Shown one piece after another: positions 33,347 through 44,398 of a DNA stretch of 64,000 nt (position 1 is its first letter; each line of letters opens with the position of its first letter). A program made the translations under genes and the position numbers. Origin of the DNA: Apodospora peruviana (taxonomy: Eukaryota > Ascomycota > Sordariomycetes > Sordariales > Lasiosphaeriaceae). Where the stretch lies: NCBI GenBank assembly GCA_033439685.1, contig JAUEDM010000002.1, forward strand, positions 4,526,001-4,590,000, written 5' to 3'. The notes under the pieces are model-generated. The model worked only from the letters and a program-made list of their open reading frames with translations, did not search any database and had not been told where the DNA came from.

Positions 33347-36226
33347 ATGGGGTCATCAGCTCTGACACAAACCACACTCGCCCCTCAGAGTAAGATAATT
33401 AACTTACCCCTTATTTGACAGGCCAGCTCACTCACTATTCAGACCATAACGGGAGAATCAAATACGCAAATGCCCAGGATCTTCCGAGCTATCCGTCCAT
33501 CGGCCTAAAGAAAGACGGCGCTGCTGCCAGTACCGCTGCCACTCTGGGATGGGCAAACCAAAAGTCGCCAGAACTCTGGAAACCTGACGGCACCTCAACC
33601 TCGGCTTCCACCGCCGCCTTGCTGGCTAACGACCACAGGATGATGATGCCACTTGCCGAGAAACAGCGCGGCGCCCAAAGCTCGGCCGGATCGCAAGCAG
33701 CCATTCTTGCCGCCGGCTCAGCCCGCCGGCGCCAGCAAAACCAGTCATCGCCTCCGTCTTTATGGGGCAGTTCAGCCGCAAACCTGGCCTTCAAAGCGAA
33801 TATTTCAACGTCTGCGCAGCCGTCATCGAACATGGGAACCCAGAGTCTCGCCCGACAGGGCTCCCTGCGCGCCGCGAAGGGTGCCATGGCCGGTGTTCGA
33901 CCCAGATCAATGTCTTCTCCTCAACCTCCGAGACAGTCGTATCCCGACCAAGCAAATGCTGCCTCGAACGCCCTCAGTGCCGCCACTGTGGCACACCGAC
34001 CATCTATGCGGACGATGGAGATTCCCATCGAAGAGGCCGGTGCCATACCCTTCACAAACATGAACAGGCAGATGTTCACCTCTCATCCACTGGTCAAGCT
34101 GGAGACAGACGAACGAAATCGAAACGATGTCTTGCATGCTTCTGCGGTTGCTATGGCCAAGCGCATGTACACGCAGCAACAGAAGATGATTGAAAACACC
34201 AAACAAGCCCACTCGCCACGTGGCCGGGCGTCGTCGTTCTCTCGCCACGGCGAGGCTAGCCCTACCAGTCTATCAGAAGACGAACCGCGGCCAATGGTTT
34301 TTGGGAATCTGCAAGAAGCAGCCTACCGGCTCGCCCAGGAGCGCCTCGCAAAGCTCCAGGACGAGCACCAGCAGAACCGGGGCCTCCAGGAGTACTACGG
34401 CTCGCCGCCGCTCCAGCGCAACAGTAAACTGGGCTCCATCCGCAACAAGCTGACCAGAAGACGGTCTTCTAGTGATGGAGACGCGATCGAAGACCAGAAG
34501 CGCTCGCACGAGATCCGCAAGCGGATGTCAATGTTTAGTAACAAGCTGGAGGAAGTTGACGAGCAAAAGCGGGCACGGGATCGGGAGGCGCTACTCGCAG
34601 CTGCTCAGCGCAACGTGAAGGCGCGTCTGCAGACCATGGATGACAAGATACGTGATGAAAACGGCGGAATTCAGCCAGCCAACAAGATGGGGGACTGGGA
34701 ATGGAAGGCGCATGCAGCTGCGCAGGCGAGGTTTGATGCATCGCAGAACCATAACTATGGGAAAATTGATATTGGTGGAGGCAAGTTCATATATCGGGAA
34801 GAGGTTGACCAGATTGCTGCCAAGAAGGTCCAGCCGTTGTTGGACGAGATCAACAAGAACGCGGAAAAGGAGTATGAGCGGAGGGCGCTGCAGAAGGCGG
34901 AGGAGGAGAAGCAGAGGGAGGAGATGGAGAGGAATAAGCAGAGGGAGAGGGAGATTCAGCAGATTCACAAGAAACTGAAAGGTTTGTTCCACCCCTGGTT
35001 TCCCTCCTGAAGCAGAGTGCTTACAGTGTGTAGATCAACAAAAGGATGAAGATAAGGCCAGAAAGGCCGAGATCAAGCAGTTAGAGAAGCATCACAGAGA
35101 AGAAGCAAAGGCTGCGAAAGCGGAACAAAAACGGCTCGCTAAAGATGGGAAGCAGCAGAAGGACAACAAGGAGGTAGTTATGCCCGTCTTGGGACCCGTT
35201 ATAAACCCAGAGGAAGAGAAGGGGAAAACTACTACCGAAGAAAGTAGTCCAGAAACGAAGAAAATTGAGGAGGCAGAGCATGAACATGAGGGTCATGGTC
35301 ATTCTCTTATCGGCCGCTCCAGGGCGCTGTCGATCAATTTCTCCAAGAGACAGAAGCATAAAGAGTCGAAGGGGAAGGAGAAGGAGACTGCTGCTCCAGC
35401 AAAATCAACGACTACTCCTGCTGCAACTTCTGCGGCTGCGGGACCATCGGCGGTGAGCGGTGATGCGCCGCCGCTGCCGCCAGCTGCTGAAGAAACGGAA
35501 TTGCCGCCCCCCGCCTCTTCCCCGACTAGGAAGGTGAAGACCTGGCTCAAGACGCGGTTCCAATATCGTCCGAGAGCGAGGTCTTCACCCGGTGTCATTG
35601 CTGGCGGAACCACCGGTGAAGGTATCGATGATGATAGCAAGGATGGCGGCGGTGCGGGATTTATAGGCGGTGCTGCACTCGCTGCTCGTCTGTCTGGATC
35701 TTCTGGAGATGAGAAGAACAAACGTGATAGCATGCGCGAAGTTGCTATGGCTGGGCGAGAAACCGCCGGTGGTGACGAACCTGGGGAAAACAGTCACTCT
35801 TCTGCAGCTGCCGCTGCCGCTGCGGGTGTAGCTGACGCTGCTGCCAGGGCTAGGCCGTTGAGTGCTGATAATGTCAGTTTACCTGGTGAGGAGGACGACG
35901 AGGAAGAAGAAGAGTTGGATGGTAAGTTTGGGAATGAGTGGAGTACTGGTGCTGCTGCTGTTGCTGTTAGGGGAAGTGAAGTGAGTAGTTTGAGCAGCAG
36001 TAGTAGCAGTAGTTTGGATCGATTTGAGGAGGCCAGGAGCGAACTTGAACGACCGGAGGAACCGCCTGGGGTTGGTGGTGGGACTACTAGTGATGGTGCT
36101 GATGATGAGGAAGAACCGTCGTCGATTTTGGAACGAGGGAGGCCGATTAGTGCCTCCATGGCTGCGAGGCCGAACAGTCCTTACCGGGAGAGTCGGTTTG
36201 CGGAGAATTTCGATGACGGGGTGTGA
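33347..36226 (+). CDS. EIS1: Eisosome protein 1
   Basis: The main exons 33422-34981 and 35034-36226 (52-bp intron, donor GTTTGT) are firm. The first exon is not. Eis1 is a structural component of eisosomes, the plasma-membrane furrows organised by Pil1/Lsp1. Family signatures near the start are GRIKYANAQDLPSYPSIGL, STAATLGWANQKSPELWKP and STAALLAND. Two Ala/Met-rich segments (NAASNALSAATVAH, LHASAVAMAKRMYTQQ) and a long charged coiled coil follow at about 450-560. The rest is acidic, Ser- and Ala-rich low complexity. With start ATG 33347 the protein has 931 residues, but that requires a 32-nt intron (33390-33421), so the true N-terminus may come from an exon further upstream. Confidence 0.85.
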
Positions 36227-37015
36227 TCAGGTATTATACCTACGAATGGGTTGGATGATGGGGGGTGCCGTCCGTGGTTTGGAGAGATTGATGAGAATGA
36301 GAAAGACGGTCAGGTCAAGGCGTGTGCTACCTATGGGGCCACGATGATGAGGGTTTGGTCGGGGTGCATGCGGGAGTATACCTACCTTACCTTAGCTACC
36401 TGATGTATATCACGTTCATCACTTTTCCTTTTCCCGTTGGCTTTTTTTTGTGGGTGAATGCGCGTTGCGTTGGGTATTCATTATAGGAATAGTAGCTACT
36501 AAGGCAGTAGCAAGCAGAAAACAAACATACATAGGGAATTGCATCATACAACTACCTCGAGTCTGTCGGATCTTGTTGAATAAACCAGATTGAATGGGTG
36601 CGTGTGATTTTAATGCCATATTTTGAGCGAAGAGGTACCTAGGCGTGCTGGGTAAGGCCATGTACACCTACCTCACCTTGATACTTCTCACGGGTCAGCA
36701 AGCATCTTATAATATGATATATCATATGTACTGGAGACAATCGACATGGTATTTTTATATCGATAAAACCCATAATATGTGCCTATCATGAGGAAGGGAA
36801 ACTAAGATACGATCTGTCCCAAACCCCTTTCTTTTCATACCACCTCCAACTTCATTTACATGCCCGAAGGCATGTAACTATACCGCTACTCCGTGTCTCT
36901 CTACAACTATACTACTACAGTGATAAACAAACACCAGCCCATAGAACTCCTTTTATTTCCTTGCCTATCATAACCAAAAAAAGAAACCTCCACCTGAAAT
37001 AGAAACCTACCAACC
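36227..37015. other. Convergent 3' region of EIS1 and GYP7
   Basis: 789 bp, AT-rich around 36690-36960. Both 3' UTRs. No gene seen. Confidence 0.6.
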
Positions 37016-39834
37016 CTACTTCCTACTAATGACCTCCACGGTTCGACTCAACAACTTCCTCAATTCAGGCGTAATAACCTTTTCCTTCTCTTCCTGTACC
37101 GCTGGCGCCGCTGTCCCTGTCACCGGAGCCTTCCCTCTCCCTCTCCCGGGCGAGGCTACTCTCGCTGGTGACCCATTCGCCGCACTCCCCACCGATGATG
37201 GCGTAACACCAGTCAAATGATCTGTTGTTGATGACGAGCCACCGCTTGCAGATGAGCCCTCCCGTTGATGCGCTCCGTCTCCTAAGGTCAGTGTTCTCGG
37301 AGCCGGGAAATTTTCCTTTTTATCAATTGCGTCGACCAGACGACGGAATCGTTTGAACAGGACCTCGGCGCGGATGAGTGTCGATTCCAGGTCCATGGTG
37401 CAGGAGAGTTCGTTGACTAAGACGCAGTGTTAGTATTTTTTTTTACTCTATCAAAAGCACGAAAAGAAGGGGTAGTAGTCGGATACAAAAAGAAGGGGAC
37501 GTACCATATTTCAACACTTCATCAAAATGCTTCAGATGCGTCATGATCACATCCCGATGCTTCTCCAGAATCGCCAGCGCCACAAACAAGTGAAAGCTGC
37601 TACTCAGATAGTCCGTCCACAGCACCTCCCAGAGATGTAGAACATCCATCCACTTGAACTCGCGCTTGTACCATACCAGCAGCATCCTGAAAAAGAAGAA
37701 AAAGTTCGTACTGTCGGCTGACTGCAGGTGGGCGTACAGTTTGGGGTCCATAAACTGCAGCAGGTGGTCCAACGTTAGCAGCTGCATGCGCATACCGGAC
37801 TGGTCCCTTAGAAAATTGCGCTCCATGCGGTCCATAAAGTGCTTGAACCCCCAGAACGCCATAGCGTCATCCTGCAGGACCGCATAGATGGGCGCCAGCA
37901 GGTCGGACATGCCCTGGACGTAGCCTAAAGTTTTGTTGTGTTCATTGTACGTCAGGAGCATGTCTTTCAGCTGCTCCATGTGCACGTTTGTGCCGACGCT
38001 GGCAAAAGGAGATTCAGGATCGGGATGCGGCGTGTCCTCGCCTGCAAAGATGGGGACATTTCTGTCAGTCCGATGGACATCCTTTTCTGCAAGGTTCGTG
38101 GTGGGTTAGATAAAAATGGCATATTGTGGTTGGATATGTGAAAGTCATCTCTGTAAGCTTACCAATTCGAGCCCTTTGCTCCCTCCACCACTCGCCCTGC
38201 TCGCCCTCTCCACCATGGTCGATCTGCCGTTCCCACCAAGTCCCCTTGAGCTTGATATACTCGTCCCTCAGCGAGGCACTCTGTGCCTTCCGCTCATCGG
38301 CAGTGCTGTACCACTCGTACACGCCTAGCAGAAACAGCCAGGCCTCCTTACGCACGCCATCCTCCGCGTCCAACCCCCCATGGAATATCCGCTCCTTGAC
38401 CTCGTCCACGGTGACCGATAGCCTGCCCGTGCGCGGGTCAAAGAATGACTTCCATTCTTTCATGGTGACCGTTCTCCTCGCCTGCTCCAGCGACAGGGCG
38501 CTCGCGCTGTCGAGCAGCTCAAACTCGCCCACGTCAGTGTCCTCCAGCTCCATGACGTCTCTGGCGGTCCAGATGCGCTGGTTCCTATCCCGCTCGCTCT
38601 GCTCCGCGATCCCCATGGCCCACCGCGCGAGATATATCCTCGCGCTGTCGAACTCCTCCTGCAGGGTCTGCACCTCCGGATTTCGTAACAGTCTCCTCAT
38701 CTGCGGCGGCATCCGGGGGTTATCCAGCACATCATTCGCCGCCTGCCGCGTAAATGTGGTCACCTTGCTAAACTTTTCCATAATATTCCACCCGGTCTCC
38801 TTGATCAACTTCATAAACGGATCCATTCCAGCGTCATTACCACCGCGACCACCAGTCGCAGAAGGAGAAGACGGTCCTGCGTTACCCCTGGTACCGAGAT
38901 TACTGTCTCTCCTTCCGATCGAGCTCGGCGAGCTGGCCGTCAGTTTCCCCCCAAACGCCGCACTGTCCTCGGTCGATGGCTCAACCAGATAAATATTCGG
39001 CTCGGCCAGGCTCCGCTCTATGGTGACGTAACGCTTCAGCCAGCGGAGTACCTCGTCACCGCCCCAAAACATTTCGCCGGCCTCGCCAAACGGATCGAAA
39101 CTGTCACGGGTCCGCTTCTTCTTCTGCAGGATCGTGCTCTGGCACTCGCTGTCGTGGAAGAAGAGCGCGGGGAAACTGTCACCAGCGCGGCTGTTGATGA
39201 TGACGCTGCCGAACCACCATCCCAGGCTTGGTGGTCTAACCAGCAGGCTGTAAATGGCGCTCACCGGGATGGCGAAGGCATAATGGCCAAGGGACCCTCG
39301 GTGGGTGGTCACGGTCGGTGGAGGCGGGACCAGGTACGACTGCTTGGGGGGCGAGTCGCCGTCGCAAAGGTCGACTTTTATGTAGATGCCGGCTGCATCG
39401 CCGAGCTGGGACTCGGGCACCCATGCCAGCAGCAAGTCGGAAGAGGCCGGCGATGCGCCGCCGGCCGAGGCTCCCGAGGAGGAAGATGTAGGGCGTCGTT
39501 CGGCGATATCGGTGGCGGTGCGAGGATGCTTCTGCTGCAGCAGGGCGATGTAGCCGGGGATGTTGTCCTTCGCGGAAGGCGTGGGGTGGATGTAGACCTT
39601 GCTCTTGGAGAAGAGCAGCTTCACGCCGCGGCCGGTCTCGGTGTGTGTGATGGTGTCGTAGTCGCCCTCCTCATCGTCGCTCATTGCGTAGAGGCTGCCT
39701 GTTGGCGATGGTGGTCGTGCTGCGGATACTGCTGCTGCTACTGAGGTCGATGCTGTTGCTGTGGCTGCTGGGGGAGAGGAAGTGGACGAAGATGATGGTT
39801 GTGGACTCGACGTCATCTTTGTGATCCTGGTCAT
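37016..39834 (-). CDS. GYP7: Gyp7-like Rab GTPase-activating protein (TBC domain)
   Basis: Exons 39834-38163, 38086-37505 and 37416-37016 give 884 residues. Joins are RARIE/KDVHRTDRN and LKY/VNELSCTMDLE. Gyp7 stimulates GTP hydrolysis by Ypt7 (Rab7) and so tunes vacuole fusion and late endosome traffic. After a Ser/Ala-rich start comes a Rab-binding N-terminal domain (LLFSKSKVYIHPTPSAKDNIPGY, WGGDEVLRWLKRYVTIERS). Next is the TBC domain, with IFHGGLDAEDGVRKEAWLFLLGVYEWYS, the arginine finger in KDVHRTDRN (IxxDxxR-type) and the glutamine finger in LGYVQGMSDLLAPIY. The gene lies close to MSO1, another vesicle-traffic gene, on the same strand. An internal start (MSDDEEGDYDT) is possible. Confidence 0.95.
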
Positions 39835-40979
39835 GACGGCGATAGCGACCTATGAATAGACAATGTCACGAGCTAAGGCCTCCAACGGCGGGGCTAGGCG
39901 TGACGTGACTGTTGAAGGCGCCGCCTGACAGTTTTGATAAACGCTTCAGCTGCGGATTAAAGATGTGGCGCCAAAGTTGACTTTTCTGGCGTTTGACATC
40001 CACATGGCAGATTCAGTTCAAGTTGTATCTTGACGTGAGGGAGAATGCCAGCGGGGGTGGAATGTGGGATGATGTGGTGAGCCGTCCTCATATGGGCCGG
40101 ACTCTTTAAAGAGGGCAACCCCGCGCTGGGTGAGTGAAGTCTTGGAGGGGCACCCAGACCGCCGGAGTACCCGATACTTATGACTCTGGGAGTTCGGCTC
40201 TCTTGGTTATGTATATCTACCTCAGGACAGACCAAGGCGCGGGTCACACTTCGCCTTCGGCCTCGCATGTTGAGACACTGTCGTCGTCATCTGCCACGAC
40301 CAAATGAGGAGACGACGACGAGGCGTCTACGCCATCACCCAAATCATATGCGACCTTTATAAGTTTCTCTGAATTGCATCCCGAACAATTTCAATTTCTA
40401 ACACTCGGTAATGCTTCTAGATTGGGCCGCATGTTTAATCCTTCATGTAATCCGTACCGACGAATAGTATTGGTCAATCCTGGTTGAAAGGTAGGCCATG
40501 GCACCACCAGGTTCATGTAGCCAACGACTTAAAGCCATACTTCCAGAAATGCAACTAGGTATACTTCATGTCAAACGTAGATTTTATTATTCGGGGCCTG
40601 TCACCATCTAGTCCACCCTATGGACATCTCGTTCTTGAACCATGGTTGTTCAGCATCAGCCGCAACTGATCGATATCCCAAGTGAGCACCGCGCTATGGA
40701 AATGTCTCCCGGATTCTAACGAGACGTGTGTCAAGCTTTATTCCAAACGCTTCGTCTGCCCGATCAAGGCGGGATTGAGCCCAGATCTGCCCCGACCAAA
40801 TCATCCTGACCATGCCGGCGTTATGAACCTCGACTCTCGGTAAAGCTCGTGATCTCAGAAACAATTCCAGACAGAGATATTCTCCTCGGCCCAGCCTGAT
40901 GAATCAGTGCCGGCTGCTCCTCATATGCTGTCCATATCTCCAATTTCATCGTAGTAACCAATGCTAACCCCTTCCCACA
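39835..40979. other. Upstream region of GYP7 and 3' region of MSO1
   Basis: 1.1 kb. No gene is supported. An open stretch at 39957-40268 has no motif. Confidence 0.5.
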
Positions 40980-41930
40980 TCATCTCCCAGACCGTGGACC
41001 ACTCGGTAGCCCTCCTGTCCGCCGCGGGTTGCTCGGTAAACGGCTGGCAGTCCTTCCACCACCACCACCACCTCCCCCGGAATAATCATACCCACCACCA
41101 CCCAACCACGGCGCGTTCGCCGACATGACAGGTGGACTATCAGTTCCCCCTCCACCATCATACATCCCGCCTGGTCCAAAACGGTCCTCATAATCCCCAC
41201 CTCCGCCACCACCGCTACTTCCTCCCCATCTACTTCCACCCCCACCGCCACTCTGTTGCTGCGCAGCAGGCGGCTGAAACGGTCCTCCCGCCGCCGGGCT
41301 GGTCGTCCTAGCTCCGCCCCACAACCGCTGCTTCAATTTCTCCTGCGCGCTCGTGCCCGACGATATCGACGCCGCCGAGCTACTAGTCACGCTATCGTTC
41401 CGCCCGTACGCGCTGCTGTTGACACTGCCAGCGGTAGTAGTCTGATAGCTACCCGACCTCTGGCTGGGCAACGGCCTCGGCTGAACACCACCACTTCCTT
41501 GATCACCGCCAAGCCTATTCGTAAACGGGTTCCTCGCCTGCGGCGGCGCGGAAGCTACTCCCTGGCCTCCTCCTCTCCCTTGCCTCAAACTCGCCGGACC
41601 GTTATTATCCCACAAACTATTCAACTTGCTCCCACTACCACCACCTTGCTGTTGTCCTCCTTGTTGCTGCTGTCCTAACCCACCATACCGACTCCCAATC
41701 TGACTTTGCGACGACGCATACACAGGCTGCACAGGCGGAGGCGCCTTCGGGTCCGGCGGTAGCCAACCGGGGAACGGCTGGCCCTTCTCGGTGTAATAGT
41801 TCCTCAGCACGCGACACACATGCGTGTCGTCCTCCGTATCCCCGTCGGTGTCACCGCTGAAATAGGTGCGTTGTAGTTTGGTGATGTTTGTAGACGCGTT
41901 GGTCAGGAGGTCTTTGTACCAGGACGCCAT
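40980..41930 (-). CDS. MSO1: Mso1-like Sec1-binding protein
   Basis: Single exon of 316 residues. Mso1 binds Sec1 and helps SNARE assembly at sites of exocytosis. The conserved N-terminal Sec1-binding domain is complete: WYKDLLTNASTNITKLQRTYFSGDTDGDTEDDTHVCRVLRNYYTEKGQPFPGWLPPD, listed here as a position range (residues 4-60) with key residues WYKDLL, DGDTEDDTHVCRVLR and FPGWLPPD. The remaining 250 residues are Gly-, Gln- and Ser-rich and disordered, with a short SAQEKLKQRLWG helix at about residue 200 that recurs in the filamentous family. The run of Gly codons near the end makes long false frames on the other strand. Confidence 0.92.
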   Translation of the reverse strand: MASWYKDLLTNASTNITKLQRTYFSGDTDGDTEDDTHVCRVLRNYYTEKGQPFPGWLPPDPKAPPPVQPVYASSQSQIGSRYGGLGQQQQGGQQQGGGSGSKLNSLWDNNGPASLRQGRGGGQGVASAPPQARNPFTNRLGGDQGSGGVQPRPLPSQRSGSYQTTTAGSVNSSAYGRNDSVTSSSAASISSGTSAQEKLKQRLWGGARTTSPAAGGPFQPPAAQQQSGGGGGSRWGGSSGGGGGGDYEDRFGPGGMYDGGGGTDSPPVMSANAPWLGGGGYDYSGGGGGGGGRTASRLPSNPRRTGGLPSGPRSGR

Positions 41931-42792
41931 TTTCCCTTCCCCTTTGCCTTGTTGGGTTGGTGGTGGCGTCTAGGCTTTCTTTTTTATATTCTGTAAGCCC
42001 GGTTGCGGGGCCAGCCAGTATAGTGTAAAAACCTGGCGTCGACGCTGACGTGGTGGCGCTGAGTGGTATCTCGTTCTCGGGTTTGTGTTTGTTACCTTGA
42101 TCGTGAAGAAGGACTGGTTGGACGCGCAGGGTTGCCTAAGTTGTGCGGTTTGATCGTGTGGTGGACGCCGGACAATGCGAGCGATGAGATCGATGCAAGT
42201 AAATCGTCGAACTGCAGAAGATGCGACTTGTTCTGTTCGTCCAGGGAAAGCGCTATCCAAGGAGGAAACGGGAGGAGAGCGAAGCGCCTTGTGCGTAATG
42301 CAGGAAGGTTGATGATTGGGATTCCAGGTTTGGAGGGGGAGAAGTATCAAGTGGCCTCGGTGCTTGGATTTCCCTTGTTTCATGCGCCTGCTCCAGCACG
42401 GCGCAGAGTCCAGACCAAGGGCCCCCCACTTTGGTCTTTTATTATTAGCGGCACAGCATACTACGTAGTGCAGCGGCAATGCGACCAGAACTTGGACGGG
42501 AGTCAATATGTCAAGTCACTTGTCCCGGTATCGGTACCTACCTCAGGTATTTAACACCACTCAGATACATGGAAGAGATGGTGTACGAGTTACTAATGAT
42601 CTGGAGCATTGTACTGAGATAACGGCCGATGCAAATTCGGGAAGGTTTATGCACAAAAGTAGAGACTATTGTTTCTCGAGGATTCTATCTGTCCTCGCTA
42701 CAAACATATAGCATATACCTGGGCCTTCCAACTATTTACAGGCCGCTGATGGTCTGTTTAACGTGATCTCCTAAAGCCAGTCCATAATCAAC
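41931..42792. other. Upstream region of MSO1 and 3' region of MAK16
   Basis: 862 bp, no gene supported. Overlapping open frames on both strands at 41970-42550 carry no motif. Confidence 0.5.
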
Positions 42793-43957
42793 CTAGAAGG
42801 CAAGCAACTTCTCTCTGTGTCCTTCTTCCGTCTCCGCTTCCATCTCCTTCTTCTTACGAGACTTCATCTTGACCACGCGGCCTCTCTTGCGCTTGTCACC
42901 CGCCTTCTTCTTCTTGCTGCTGGCATCCTCCTCGCTATCGTCATCGTCCTCGTCATCATCGTCTTCCTGGTCATCGCCCTCGTCACTGCCCAGCCAGTCC
43001 TCGATATCTGCAAGATCCTCGTCGCTCTCATCAAAGTCCGAGATATACTCCACCGCACCGTCCAGCTCGTCTTCGTCCTCCTCCTCAAGCTCCTCCTCGA
43101 CTTCCTCATCTTCGTCTTCGATGCCCTTGTCCATGTCCTTGTCCCGGGTGCCCTCGCCTTCCGTCTCGAGCGCATTGAGAACCTTCTTCCAGATGTTGGC
43201 GTTGCAGTTCAACGGCTGATCTCCGTAGGCGCCCTGTCTCAGCCTCTCGAGGAGCTCGCGCTCGATCGTCCGTTCCAGTTTCGCAGCCACCAGTGCCTTG
43301 CGCTCTCTCGCCTCTTCGCGGTGCTTGATCTTGGGCGCCATTTTAGGGACGAGCTTCTCGCCGAGTCGTGCCTCCTCCGCGGCTATCCTGCGCATGCGGG
43401 TCGCCACCTGCACCAGTCGGGTGAGACGTTGCTTGCATTTGTGGAGGAGGAATTTGGGGAAGTATTGCAGCCGCTCTTCTATTTGCTTCAACGCCTCTTG
43501 GTAGTTCTGTGACAGCTTGATCTTCTCCCACCATTTGGCAGGCATGTGGGATCTCTCAATCTGGTTGGGTTAGGGCGTTAGCTGCCGCTCAGTGACTCTG
43601 CATAGGTTGATCCAGCTAGATGCCCTCCAGGACGTACCGTCTTGATATATAGGTACATCGTGCCCTTTTCCGATGTCCTGACGGTGGCATACCGACTGTT
43701 CGCGAGTGGGCAACTCTGCCGGTTGCAGAGGCCGCTTACTGAGTATTCATTTCTGCAGAAATTTTGTCCCTTGGTTGTCCTGCGCGTCGTATTAGCATCC
43801 GAGATTGATCTTATCGCAAGGGTGTCGATTCGACCTACTTGAGCTTGAATGCGCAAAACTGCTCTGTGACTACGAGTTAGCGAGGGGTCCCGATCAGATT
43901 GTGGACATATCGGCCATACTCACGGTTAATGATCTGCCACACGATTTCGTCAGACAT
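42793..43957 (-). CDS. MAK16: Mak16, 60S ribosome biogenesis factor
   Basis: Four exons (43957-43924, 43863-43839, 43779-43638, 43560-42793) give 322 residues. Mak16 is a nucleolar protein of early pre-60S particles, needed with Rpf1 for the 5.8S/25S domain I region. The joined start MSDEIVWQIIN/QQFCAFKLK/TTKGQNFCRNEYSVSG is diagnostic, as are GLCNRQSCPLANSRYATVR with its zinc-type cysteines, YLYIKT/IERSHMPAKWWEKIKLS and FPKFLLHKCKQRLTRL. Exons 2 (25 nt) and 1 (34 nt) are very small. The C-terminal third is acidic (EDEEVEEELEEEDEDEL) and ends in a basic patch, as usual. Divergent from MSS1. Confidence 0.97.
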
Positions 43958-44398
43958 GGCGTCTGAGAGTGGCTCTAGCCTGGAAGATAAGACTACCGGT
44001 CGGAATGGTAGTATTCTTCGCAACCGTGGTGGTGGAATTGTGAGATATCGTGCAGGTCGACCACTGGCTCAGGCGGAGGCGAACTTTCAAGCGTCGATGA
44101 TAAAAATTTAAGAAATCGTAGAGGTCCAATTTTTTTCTTTGGGAGCAGTTCAATGCCCCACCAAAGATAATTGATTAAATTGTGGAGCTAACCAATCAAT
44201 CACGATTGCTGTCGCCTGGCTTAGCTTGGCGCCCGGGATCAGTGGAGAACTGCTCAGCCCAAGGCCCCAAAGCTTCTTATTACTTCTTTCTTATCTATGG
44301 AACCGCAACTCAACACTTCGAGGAGTGTTTTGATGGAATTATTATAATCGAGCTTCGCGAAGAGCTCAACCAGACGAGCTGTTTGTTGTCCGAGGTCA
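43958..44398. promoter_or_regulatory. Divergent promoter region of MAK16 and MSS1
   Basis: 441 bp between the start codons. No other gene is seen. No known regulator site is strong enough to name. Confidence 0.6.

Noticed and set aside
42817..43512. A 231-codon open frame antisense to MAK16, hydrophobic in appearance
   Set aside because: It is the reverse complement of the acidic GAG/GAC-rich tail of Mak16, which reads as Leu/Val.
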